Positions 24,521 through 32,679 of a stretch of 64,000 nt of DNA are shown piece by piece. Made by a program: the position numbers and the translations under genes. The notes under the pieces were generated by a model, which was not told the DNA's origin, did no database searches, and saw only the letters and a program-made list of their open reading frames with translations. The stretch is from Bradyrhizobium sp. LLZ17 (GTDB taxonomy: Bacteria; Pseudomonadota; Alphaproteobacteria; Rhizobiales; Xanthobacteraceae): NCBI RefSeq assembly GCF_041200145.1, contig NZ_CP165734.1, forward strand, positions 7,235,001-7,299,000, given 5' to 3'. Positions within the stretch are counted from its first letter, which is position 1. Every line of letters starts with the position of its first letter.

Positions 24521-25938
24521 GAGCTATCGCCCAAAGTTGGTGACGGCGGGAATCGGAAAGGCGGCATATCGTGGGGGTGCTTGACGCCTCCACTTCTCCA
24601 CCGAAGGAGCGATATGCCGTGTCCAACGATAACGTCATCCAGCTGATTCAGCCAGGAATCTTCGACGATCAACTCACAGAAGTCTTGCGCAACGGGGCAC
24701 GTGCCCTTCTCGCCAAGGCGGTCGAGGCCGAAGTCGCAGACTTTCTCGGCCAGCATGCCGATTTGAAGACCGCGGACGGCCACCAGCGCGTCGTGCGCCA
24801 CGGTCACCTGCCGGAACGCGAGGTGATGACCGGCATCGGTCTGGTCGCCGTCTGCCAGCCGCGTGTACGCGATCGCGAGGCGGCCGCTACCGATCCTGGT
24901 CGCATCCGGTTCTCTCCGTCGATCCTACCGCCCTACATGCGCCGCTCGAAATCGATCGAGACGCTGCTGCCGATCCTTTACCTGAAGGGTATCTCCACCG
25001 GCGACTTCTCGGAGGCGCTGGCGGCGCTGCTCGGCAAGGATGCTGCCGGGTTGTCGGCATCCGCCATCGGTCGGCTGAAGGACGGTTGGATCGACGAACA
25101 CGCCGCGTGGCAGGGACGTGATCTGTCGGCGAAGCGCTACGTTTACATCTGGGCCGACGGCATCCATCTGGAGGCGCGGCTCGAAGACGAAAAGCAGTGC
25201 ATCCTGGTGCTGATCGGTGCGACGCCGGAAGGCCGCAAGGAACTGGTCGGCTTCACCGATGGTTCCCGCGAGAGCGCGCATGACTGGCGCGAGCTGCTGC
25301 TTGATCTGAAGCGGCGCGGGCTCGCCGTGCCGCCGTGGCTCGTCATCGCCGATGGAGCGCTCGGCTTCTGGAAAGCTGCCGGCGAGGTCTGGCCGAAAAC
25401 GCGCGAGCAGCGCTGCTGGGTGCACAAGACCGCGAACGTGCTCGCCAAGTTGCCGAAGAGCCAGCAGCCGAAAGCCAAACGCGCGTTGCAGGAGATCTGG
25501 ATGGCCGAAACCAAGGCCACAGCCGAGCTGGCGTTCGACGCCTTCATCGAGAGCTACACGCCCAAATACCAGAAGGCGGCCGACTGCCTGAGCAAGGATC
25601 GGGACACGCTACTGGCGTTCTACGACTTCCCCGCCGAGCACTGGAAACACCTGCGGACGACCAACCCCATCGAAAGCACCTTCGCCACCGTGCGCCACCG
25701 CACCATCCGATCGAAAGGCTGCCTATCCAACAGGACGGCGCTCGCGATGGTCTTCAAACTGCTTGAGGCCGCGCACAAAAGCTGGCGTCGTCTCGATGGC
25801 CACAACCAGTTGTCAAAACTCGTTCTCGGTGTGACATTCAATGACGGGATCGAGGTCATCGCCAAGTCGACCGACCGCCAGCCCACAACCGCCGCCGCCT
25901 GACCGGCTCAGGCCGTCACCAAAATTTGGCGATAGCTC
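24521..25938 (+). mobile_element. Complete IS256-family insertion sequence (1,418 bp)
   Basis: The terminal inverted repeats are 27 bp with three mismatches: 24521-24547 starts GAGCTATCGCC, and the complement of 25912-25938 starts identically. The element is flanked by a perfect 8-bp direct repeat CGCGTCCT (24513-24520 and 25939-25946), the expected target duplication size for this family. It carries one intact transposase gene and has inserted into an IS5-like relic. Intact ends plus an exact duplication indicate a recent insertion and potential mobility. Confidence 0.92.
24619..25902 (+). CDS. IS256-family (Mutator-type) transposase, 427 aa
   Basis: DDE transposase with the catalytic residues in order: Asp180 (YIWADGIHLEA), Asp245 (VIADGALGFW) and Glu352 (TNPIESTFATVRHR). 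RCWVHKTANVL lies between the second and third, as usual for the family. GTG 24619 was chosen because GAAGGAG lies upstream; the frame is open back to 24571 but that part overlaps the element's left end region. It acts on the inverted repeats at 24521-24547 and 25912-25938. It belongs to a different subgroup from the second IS256 transposase at 27284-28483. Confidence 0.93.
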   Translation: MSNDNVIQLIQPGIFDDQLTEVLRNGARALLAKAVEAEVADFLGQHADLKTADGHQRVVRHGHLPEREVMTGIGLVAVCQPRVRDREAAATDPGRIRFSPSILPPYMRRSKSIETLLPILYLKGISTGDFSEALAALLGKDAAGLSASAIGRLKDGWIDEHAAWQGRDLSAKRYVYIWADGIHLEARLEDEKQCILVLIGATPEGRKELVGFTDGSRESAHDWRELLLDLKRRGLAVPPWLVIADGALGFWKAAGEVWPKTREQRCWVHKTANVLAKLPKSQQPKAKRALQEIWMAETKATAELAFDAFIESYTPKYQKAADCLSKDRDTLLAFYDFPAEHWKHLRTTNPIESTFATVRHRTIRSKGCLSNRTALAMVFKLLEAAHKSWRRLDGHNQLSKLVLGVTFNDGIEVIAKSTDRQPTTAAA

Positions 25939-26129
25939 CGCGTCCTATTGCGGATTCTCTGCCGCCGCGTATCGCATCTACACCTTGCCTAAAACGGCGC
26001 TCAGAAACGTTGTTCACGAACGACTAGCTGACAAGGCGGCATCGGCGGCGGATCAACGCTCGCTCAGTCGTTGATCGAAAAGCTTCTGACCGACTAATTG
26101 AAGAAGCAGGGACTCCTGAAAAATCAAGA

Positions 26130-26486
26130 CTAGCGACGCGGTCTCAGCGGCACGACCCCGCCGGGAGTTTCCCGCTCCTCGGTGAAAAGCGGCACCCATT
26201 CGCCCTCGTCATCGCCAATGCTATAGATCGCCTCCGACCAACTCCATGACACGTCAGCTCCCGACCAAGGTATTTCCGCCTTGGGCTCGTCGCCTTCATC
26301 AACCTCGATCGGTACGGCTACGGCCGGCTTGTCCCAATAGATCGCGCCGGATGGAAGTTCTAGGTAATCGCACTCACTAGGATCGGCGCATTCATCTATT
26401 AGATCGACCAACTGACCGAGATCGTCAGCGACGAAAAATCCGATAAGGTCATGCGTCTCGGCAACGCGGACTAGGTAAGCGGGCAT
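26130..26486 (-). CDS. Acidic hypothetical protein (118 aa)
   Basis: GGAGGG lies just upstream of ATG 26486, which is preferred over the open frame back to 26609. The protein reads MPAYLVRVAETHDLIGFFVA, then DLGQLVDLIDECADPSECDY, LELPSGAIYWDKPA and a Trp-rich acidic segment SGADVSWSWSEAIYSIGDDE. It has no signal or membrane span. It is well-formed with low pI and probably a real gene. The function is unknown. Confidence 0.65.
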   Translation of the reverse strand: MPAYLVRVAETHDLIGFFVADDLGQLVDLIDECADPSECDYLELPSGAIYWDKPAVAVPIEVDEGDEPKAEIPWSGADVSWSWSEAIYSIGDDEGEWVPLFTEERETPGGVVPLRPRR

Positions 26487-26849
26487 GACCGATCCCTCCA
26501 AACGTGACCAGCCTGCCTCGCTTCGGACGCACTGCCAAGCCCCCTCATGGCCTTTCGCCCGGCACTCCTTTTGCGGACACGAAGCTTGATATCTGAATAA
26601 GGAGGACATGCGACCCTGGTTTTATGAGCGGACGAGCGCGCCGCTGCGTGGCACCGCACTCCGTCTTGCCGAGCGTCTTCGCGAAAGTGGCTGCCTCCTT
26701 TGGCGTGGTGCTTGTGCAGGCGCGCTGCAGGCCGCCCGCGTGTCCGGCACGACGATCAACGCGATTGCCTAGTTCGTCCTGGCTCGCCCAGATCTCGGCA
26801 ACAGCACGACCGGATCGAGCGAGCGATACTGTTCCCGCAGCCCTGTCTT

Positions 26850-27125
26850 GAGGGCCCTCACGGCATGCGCCAATGCACGCTCGTAGTGCGTCGCTGAGAG
26901 GTGATAACGCCTGATCACTTACCCTTCGCGCGGGCAAGAAAGGCGGCTCTGCGGAAATCATCCCGAAAAAGGCCGCAGGGGACCACCGTCCTCTGCGGCC
27001 TACCGGGAAAATTGAATGTCTAATATGCTCGACTTCCAGCCCCGGTTAACCGGAATGCTTTCAGAATTTAGCGGGCATGTTGACTCCCGAAATCATGTTC
27101 CGGGACGGAACATCGTGGAGTGTGG
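26850..27125. repeat. Segmental duplication, copy 2 (left part)
   Basis: Matches 17071-17370. It ends at the target duplication of the second IS256 element and resumes on the other side at 30447-30510. It includes a start-like segment of the gene called at 16826-17143 (IRRYHL...), here leading to an early stop, and a well-preserved terminator hairpin. Confidence 0.8.
26966..27000 (-). terminator. Rho-independent terminator (minus strand)
   Basis: The stem is GGCCGCAGGGGAC/GTCCTCTGCGGCC with a 4-nt loop (26971-27000), and A5 at 26966-26970 gives T5 on the minus strand. The corresponding hairpin in copy 1 (about 17195-17222) has decayed. Confidence 0.65.
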
Positions 27126-27283
27126 GGTCGTGTCCCCGGTAGTGGTGTAGCTCGGTAGAGCAAAGCCGCCCGGACGCGCGCCCCCCAATAGCGCCGTAGC
27201 GGGCGGGCGGCTTTGCGGTGGTCACCGGCAGTTCTCCGGTAGGATCGGGTTGCGATACGCCAACGCAACCAGAGGAACCACCG

Positions 27284-28483
27284 ATGACCGCCGACATGAT
27301 GAACCTGCGCACGCTCGTGGAGAAGACCCCTGACGCCGATCTCTTGCGCGAGATGATCGGCTTTGCGGCCCAAAGGCTGATGGAGCTGGAAGTGGAAGGC
27401 CAGACCGGGGCGGCCTATGGCGAGAAGAACCCCGAGCGTCTGGCCCAGCGCAACGGCTACCGCGACCGGACCTGGGAGACCCGCGCCGGTGCGGTCGAGC
27501 TGCGCATTCCCAAGCTGCGCAAGGGCTCCTACTTCCCGGGCTTCCTCGAGCCGCGCCGCATGGCCGAGAAGGCGCTCACCGCCGTGGTTCAGGAAGCCTA
27601 TGTGCAGGGCGTCTCGACCCGTTCGGTGGACGATCTGGTGCAGGCCATGGGCATGACCGGCATCTCCAAGAGCCAGGTCAGCCGGCTCTGCGCCGAGATC
27701 GACGACAAGGTGAAGGCCTTTCTCGCCCGCCCGATTGAAGGCGACTGGCCGTATCTGTGGATCGACGCCACTTACGTGAAGGTGCGCCAGCAGGGCCGCA
27801 TCGTCTCGGTCGCGGTGATTGTCGCGGTCGGCGTCAACAGCGACGGTCGGCGCGAGGTGCTGGGCATGGACATCGGCCCGTCCGAGGCCGAGACGTTCTG
27901 GACCGCGTTCCTGCGCAAGCTCGCCCGCCGCGGCCTGCGTGGCGTCAAGCTGGTCGTCTCCGACGCCCACGAAGGCATCAAGGCCACTGTTGCCAAGGTG
28001 CTCAATGCCAGCTGGCAGCGCTGCCGCGTCCACTTCATGCGCAACGCGTTGGCGCATGCCGGCAAGAGCGGACGGCGTGTCGTCTCCGCCTTCATTGCCA
28101 CAGCATTCGCACAGGACGATGCCGAGGCCGCGCGAACCCAGTGGCGCAAGGTCGCCGACCAGCTCCGGCCAAAGCTGCCGAAGCTGGCCGGCTTCCTCGA
28201 CGAGGCCGAGACCGACGTGCTGGCCTACATGACCTTCCCGCCGCAGCATCGGACCAAGCTGCACTCCACCAACCCGATCGAACGCCTCAACGGCGAGATC
28301 AAGCGGCGCACCGAGGTGGTCGGCATCTTCCCCAACGAGGATGCCATCGTCCGCCTCATCGGCGCGATCCTGCTCGAACAGAACGATGAATGGGCGGTCC
28401 AGCGTGCCCGTTACATGACACTGGAAACCATCGCGCCGTTGAGCGATGATCCGAGCGTCAGCCTCACGGCTATCGCCAGCTGA
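27284..28483 (+). CDS. IS256-family (Mutator-type) transposase, 399 aa
   Basis: DDE residues are Asp161 ([10 protein letters not shown]), Asp227 ([10 protein letters not shown]) and Glu333 ([15 protein letters not shown]), with [11 protein letters not shown] between the last two. ATG 27284 is preceded by AGAGGAACC; the open frame reaches back to 27218 but that stretch is the element's leader. Full length for the family and apparently functional as a protein, although the element's right end is disrupted by the intron that starts 60 bp downstream. Confidence 0.93.
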   Translation: MTADMMNLRTLVEKTPDADLLREMIGFAAQRLMELEVEGQTGAAYGEKNPERLAQRNGYRDRTWETRAGAVELRIPKLRKGSYFPGFLEPRRMAEKALTAVVQEAYVQGVSTRSVDDLVQAMGMTGISKSQVSRLCAEIDDKVKAFLARPIEGDWPYLWIDATYVKVRQQGRIVSVAVIVAVGVNSDGRREVLGMDIGPSEAETFWTAFLRKLARRGLRGVKLVVSDAHEGIKATVAKVLNASWQRCRVHFMRNALAHAGKSGRRVVSAFIATAFAQDDAEAARTQWRKVADQLRPKLPKLAGFLDEAETDVLAYMTFPPQHRTKLHSTNPIERLNGEIKRRTEVVGIFPNEDAIVRLIGAILLEQNDEWAVQRARYMTLETIAPLSDDPSVSLTAIAS

Positions 28484-28543
28484 CCAGCCCGGCTCTCGCC
28501 GGCGAACGCGGTGATCCACCGCCAGCTACACCACGCCACGGGG

Positions 28544-30439
28544 GTACGTCATGCCAAGCTGATGAATGCTTGTGGGTGCAAGTCCCATCCGGCCAAAGCC
28601 GAAGCAGGCAGGCCGGGACCGAGTCTTGCGGGCGTCGCGGCAACGCGGGGTTCGAAGTGTAGACAGGAGCCATGCGGGGTGCGGGAATGAGCCTCGAAAG
28701 GTGGATGTTCGCGGAGGCCGAGTGTGTTCCCTAAACACGAAGGCAGCATGAGCATCGTCGTTATGCGAGACGATGCCGCTCCGTCGGGGTCGATGGCCGG
28801 ATCACGCATGGAAGGTAATCATCGGAACATGAGAGGCCCGACCGGGTCCGTTGGATTGGTCTCCAACGGGGGGCAGCGGCAAGGCAGTGCCAGAGCCGCG
28901 GTCCGAGCTGAGGTCGGGAGTCGGACTGGTCCATAGTACCTGTGAAGTCGTCGAAGGAAACGAGACGCATGGAGGGAAGGGGTCAGCCCGAGGGGAGCCC
29001 GCGCGAGAAGGCCAGGGTCCGGACACAGAGCCGGGTTGCCTTGCCGCCGAACCTCGAACGGGTGAACACGGCAGCCAAGCAGGCTGCTCAAACCCGGTTC
29101 ACGGCCTTGCTGCACCACGTCAACGAGGACGCTCTGCGTCGGGCGTTTCGACGACAAAAGCGGCAGGCCAGCGCGGGGGTCGACGGGATAACGGTGGCGA
29201 AGTACGAAGAGAGGCTCACGGATAACCTCCGGGAGCTCTGCGGACGCGTCCACACGGGTCGCTACCGGCCACAGCCGGTGCGACGAGTCTACATCCCCAA
29301 AGCCGATGGCGGTAAGCGGCCTCTCGGTGTGCCGGCGCTAGAGGACAAGATTGTCCAAAGCGCGGTAGCCGAGGTGCTGAGCTCCGTCTACGAGGTCGAC
29401 TTCCTCGGGTTCTCCTACGGCTTCCGGCCGGGGCGGAATCCTCATATGGCGCTTGACGCCTTGCACACGGCGATCATGAGCCAGCGCGTCAACTGGGTGC
29501 TCGATGCCGACATACGCAACTTCTTCGACTCGGTCGACCACGAGTGGCTGCTGCGGATGGTGGCGCACAGGATCGCCGATCCTCGCATATTGCGGCTCAT
29601 AGAGCTGTGGCTGCGGGCCGGCATTCTTGAGAGCGGCGAGAAGCAAGAAACGGACAGGGGTACCCCGCAGGGGGCGGGCATCAGTCCGCTCCTCGCCAAC
29701 ATCTTTCTGCACTACATCCTCGATCTCTGGGTCCACCAATGGCGCCGTCGCCGCGCACGCGGTCGCGTTGTGGCCGTTCGCTATGCGGACGACTTCGTCA
29801 TGGGCTTCGAGAGCAAGGTGGATGCGCAGGAGATGCTCTTGGCCCTCAAGGCGCGGCTGGCCAGCTTTGGCCTGATGCTTCATGAGGGCAAGACGCGGTT
29901 GATCGAGTTCGGTCGATTTGCGGCCCTCTCGCGTCAGCGGCGCGGCGAGCGGCGACCCGAGACCTTCGCCTTCCTCGGCTTCACCCACTACTGCGGGCGG
30001 ACCCGGGACGGCCGGTTTATCGTGAAGCACAAGACGGAAGGGAAACGCCTGACGCGCAAGCTGACGGCGTTGCGCCAGGAGGCCTGGCGGCTCATGCACG
30101 AGTCACTGGCCACCCAGCACGAGTGGTTCGCCGCAGTGCTGCGTGGACACTACGGCTACTACGGCAGGCCGCACAATTATCCAGCGCTTAACGGCTTCTA
30201 CCGCGAAGTGCGTCGGATCTGGCTGCACTGTCTGAGACGGCGCAGTCAGAAAAGTCGGCGCATGGGCTGGTCGGAGTTCGAGGCCCTGACGGCACGCTTC
30301 CGTCTGCCCGTTCCACGCATCACTCGCACTTGGGCGCAGGCGCGGATATGACGCGGGTTACCCTCGGGAAGAGCCGGGTGCGGGAAAGCCGCCTGCCCGG
30401 ATCTGTGAGGGCGAAAGCCAAATGGCTGAGCTACTCGAC
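28544..30439 (+). mobile_element. Group II intron (about 1.9 kb) with its RT ORF
   Basis: Domain V is recognisable as a 34-nt hairpin at 30371-30404 (GAGCCGGGTGCGGGAAAG...CCCGGATCT) with the AGC triad near its start. Domain VI follows and the intron ends ...CTACTCGAC at 30439. The 5' boundary at GTACG (28544) is inferred from restoring the IS256 inverted repeat; it departs from the usual GUGYG. A candidate EBS1, CTCCGT (28779-28784, about 235 nt into the intron), pairs with the last exon bases ACGGGG (one G-U pair). The encoded protein lies between the RNA's 5' domains and domain V. Confidence 0.85.
28942..30351 (+). CDS. ltrA: Group II intron reverse transcriptase/maturase (469 aa)
   Basis: The RT domain spans about residues 60-340. 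It has QASAGVDGITV, the fingers/palm motif VYIPKADGGKRPLGVPALED, GFSYGFRPGRNPHMAL, DADIRNFFDSVDH, GTPQGAGISPLLANIFLHY and the catalytic YADD (Tyr281). The thumb/maturase region follows, ending GWSEFEALTARFRLPVPRI. No HNH endonuclease domain is present after the maturase, as in several bacterial classes that lack it. It should bind the intron RNA, help splicing and prime reverse transcription at the target. Confidence 0.93.
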   Translation: MKSSKETRRMEGRGQPEGSPREKARVRTQSRVALPPNLERVNTAAKQAAQTRFTALLHHVNEDALRRAFRRQKRQASAGVDGITVAKYEERLTDNLRELCGRVHTGRYRPQPVRRVYIPKADGGKRPLGVPALEDKIVQSAVAEVLSSVYEVDFLGFSYGFRPGRNPHMALDALHTAIMSQRVNWVLDADIRNFFDSVDHEWLLRMVAHRIADPRILRLIELWLRAGILESGEKQETDRGTPQGAGISPLLANIFLHYILDLWVHQWRRRRARGRVVAVRYADDFVMGFESKVDAQEMLLALKARLASFGLMLHEGKTRLIEFGRFAALSRQRRGERRPETFAFLGFTHYCGRTRDGRFIVKHKTEGKRLTRKLTALRQEAWRLMHESLATQHEWFAAVLRGHYGYYGRPHNYPALNGFYREVRRIWLHCLRRRSQKSRRMGWSEFEALTARFRLPVPRITRTWAQARI

Positions 30440-30446
30440 CACGATC

Positions 30447-30785
30447 GAGTGTGGCGTTGCCGCGACACAGACTGCACGTTGGCGGGAATATAAATGGCCC
30501 GCGACACACGTTGCAGAATAATCGTCCGAGATTCAGGACCTGGCCCATGGGTCGCAATTGCGCGTTCCAGCGCGTACAGGCGCACTGATCGCAAGCACCA
30601 TGAGAGCGGTCCGAGCGAGAATCCGAGAGATGGAGACGTAGGCCGTAAGACTACGGCGGCTGGTGCGATCGACCTCTTCGATGCTCTGAAAACTCAGTTT
30701 GTTGTGCACACCGCCGCTCGCGCGGCTGCGCGCTGAGCGGGACTCAGCCAGAATTGCTCAGATAGATGTCAATCCCGGAGGGGAC
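30447..30785. other. Right flank of the IS/intron insertion, no gene
   Basis: 30447-30510 is the continuation of segmental duplication copy 2. The rest shows only a small hairpin GCCGTA/TACGGC near 30645-30660. Confidence 0.4.
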
Positions 30786-30893
30786 ATGACGACGATAGAG
30801 GCTATTGCCTTTGGAATCATGCTAGCTTGGACTCCCGGGCTCATAATTTTGGCGTTTGTGTTGTGGGATCTTCCAGAGCTCGAGGAAGATTAA
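30786..30893 (+). CDS. Putative 35-aa membrane microprotein
   Basis: A strong GGAGGGG precedes ATG 30786. The product begins MTTIEAIAFGIMLAWTPGLI, continues as one hydrophobic span and ends in an acidic tail (LPELEED). This makes it a plausible single-pass membrane protein with the C-terminus outside or free. The longer frame from 30699 adds unconvincing sequence. Confidence 0.5.
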   Translation: MTTIEAIAFGIMLAWTPGLIILAFVLWDLPELEED

Positions 30894-31070
30894 ACTGGCG
30901 GGTCTCAAAAGTTGAGGGGGGGACCGTTCGAGCCGAAAAAGCCATCCGAAAGCGGCTTTTCGATTGTTCGAGCTATTGCGCAGCGATCTTTGCCGTCGGG
31001 CAGATACCCACGATGCAAAGGCCTCAGCAATGGCCGTCGTGCGCCGCACCGAAGCTCGAAGCGGGTTGGC

Positions 31071-31361
31071 TCATTTTGTAGCTCCTCCCTCCACCTTTCT
31101 GGCAAGAAATCCAAGGCCGAACTCTTTGGCCATTTCTCGAATATCAAAGCTCTTCAAAACATTTCCCTCGTCAGAAATCACTTGAATTTGGTGGCGTGAC
31201 CCGCGCGAGTCTTCCTCGAGCGGCCAAATGTGGGTGGCGTTTCGCTCGAAGTGCTCGAACATCAAATCAACCGAGAGCCGATGAATCTCAAGCGGCGAAA
31301 GGCTTGCCGGAAACTCGACTTCTTTCACAACATGGGATCCACGCAAAAGTCTGATCTTCAT
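31071..31361 (-). CDS. Hypothetical protein (96 aa)
   Basis: AGGAC lies shortly before ATG 31361, preferred over the upstream open frame to 31586. The sequence is well-formed: MKIRLLRGSHVVKEVEFPAS, LEIHRLSVDLMFEHFERNAT, HQIQVISDEGNVLKSFDIRE and a basic end. It suggests a small alpha/beta domain in the cytoplasm. No family is assigned. Confidence 0.6.
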   Translation of the reverse strand: MKIRLLRGSHVVKEVEFPASLSPLEIHRLSVDLMFEHFERNATHIWPLEEDSRGSRHQIQVISDEGNVLKSFDIREMAKEFGLGFLARKVEGGATK

Positions 31362-32679
31362 TTCGGCCGTCCTGGGCAGAATAGCGAGCCTTGCGCTTTT
31401 CGCCTTCTGGGCTGTCGCGACGGGGGGCTCAGCCTGGGCTCGTTTCCCGCAACAGGCAAGGCTCTGACGGAGGGAGCGCCTACAGTACCTCAACCGAGAT
31501 CGTCGGAGTGGTTCCGGCACGATAGCCCCGGTTCGGGCCCCTGCAACCTTGGCTTGCTCGGCGCGAACTCCGCCAAGCTGCCGCATGGCTCCGCCACGAA
31601 AATCAAGAGCGTAGGCCCGCGAACAAAGCGGCGGCGAAGTTCATTTTGCGATCTCCACCGCGACCCTCCTGAGACATCCTCCGCGATGTTGAAGACCACA
31701 ACGCGAGCACGATGCTCGGTACTGTTCTTCGACGAGGCATCGCATCAGTGTGCGCGACCGAAAACCTCTTCGGCGCTGACCCAAGGGCGCCCGAGCGCAG
31801 CTCCGAAGTCTTGCAGCTTCGAGACGGCCATCACCGCCTGTTGGAGCACGAGGTACGATCGATGCGGAGCGAGACACAATCCGAAGCGGGCCTCAACGAA
31901 GTATCCGTAGTCCTACGGGCCGCAGAAGGCTCGGAAGGAACACGTTGAACGCAAAGAGAAATAAGGGCCGGGCAGTTAATGTTAAAAATGGATCCTATGC
32001 GTAGTGGGTATAGACCGGCGGGCAGTTTTGCGCCAGCCTGCGATTAATTTAGGCAAGGATTTGCCAGCCCCAATTGCAATCACCTGAGCGGGGTTGCGGC
32101 AAATCCTAAGACCATACCAAAGAAGATTTCGATAACAGCGGTTTTGCGCAGGTGGGCGGTCGAGTGCCGGTCACCCGCCGGGCAGGGGTCGAAGACAGCG
32201 TTCGCAAGCATTTCACGTACATCGCGCCACTGAGCAGATTTTGACAAAACCACTGCTCTGCCAATGCGCTCCAGATTTTTTCGGGCGCGGGGCACTTTCG
32301 GTGAAGGCTAGAGGCGAATGCGTTTCGCGCCTGCTCTGCGAGGCAGAGTGGGAGTTGCGCGTTGCGTAGTGTTGTTTTTGCCGGACCGGCCGCCGAGCGG
32401 CCGATTGATCGGTCCACAACGGGATCTCGCCTTTCCAGGTTCGCGCACTCTGCGTGCCCGGAAGCCTTTGACTGGCCGTCACTGCCGAGCAGACAGCGCG
32501 CCTCGTCTGAGTTCCCGCCGCAATCCCTGGCCGATGCGCTGCCGCGCCAAACGTCCATGAAGCGCCGCGCCGCTCAGCCGCGTCCCGTCAGGAATAGCGA
32601 CCCGATCGCGGCCTTGTCCGCCACCTTCATCGATATTCATCCGAAGCATTCATCGACCCGATTTGAGAAAGCAGCTTTC
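31362..32679. other. 1.3-kb region upstream of the giant adhesin gene
   Basis: No confident gene is seen; overlapping frames (for example 31230-31910 plus, 32106-32558 minus) lack signals. A possible 71-aa minus frame (32080-32295) ends in a hydrophobic stretch. The stretch should contain the adhesin promoter. The inverted repeat at 32056-32107 is listed separately. Confidence 0.4.
32056..32107. promoter_or_regulatory. Perfect 10-bp inverted repeat upstream of the adhesin gene
   Basis: AGGATTTGCC (32056-32065) and GGCAAATCCT (32098-32107) face each other across 32 nt. The spacing is long for a terminator and suits paired operator half-sites or a looped RNA. A role in adhesin expression is only inferred from position. 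Confidence 0.3.

Larger units (their letters stand above)
27126..30446 (+). mobile_element. IS256-family element whose right end is split by a group II intron
   Basis: The left inverted repeat starts at 27126 (GGTCGTGTCCCC). The right inverted repeat is found in two pieces, 28523-28543 and 30440-30446, separated by the intron at 28544-30439. Rejoined, the right repeat aligns without gaps to the left over 27 bp (21 identities). The composite is flanked by the 8-bp direct repeat GAGTGTGG (27118-27125 and 30447-30454). Because its right terminus is interrupted in the DNA, this copy should be unable to transpose. Confidence 0.88.

Noticed and set aside
24925..25425. 166-codon minus-strand frame opposite the first IS256 transposase
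   Set aside because: Antisense shadow of a confident gene.
27068..28519. 483-codon minus-strand frame opposite the second IS256 transposase
   Set aside because: His/Gly/Arg-rich antisense translation of a confident transposase gene.
32362..32679. Longer N-terminus of the adhesin starting at 32362
   Set aside because: The added 106 residues are Arg/Pro/Ser-rich without domain character or ribosome binding site; ATG 32680 has a purine-rich leader just upstream and stands closer to DUF4347.
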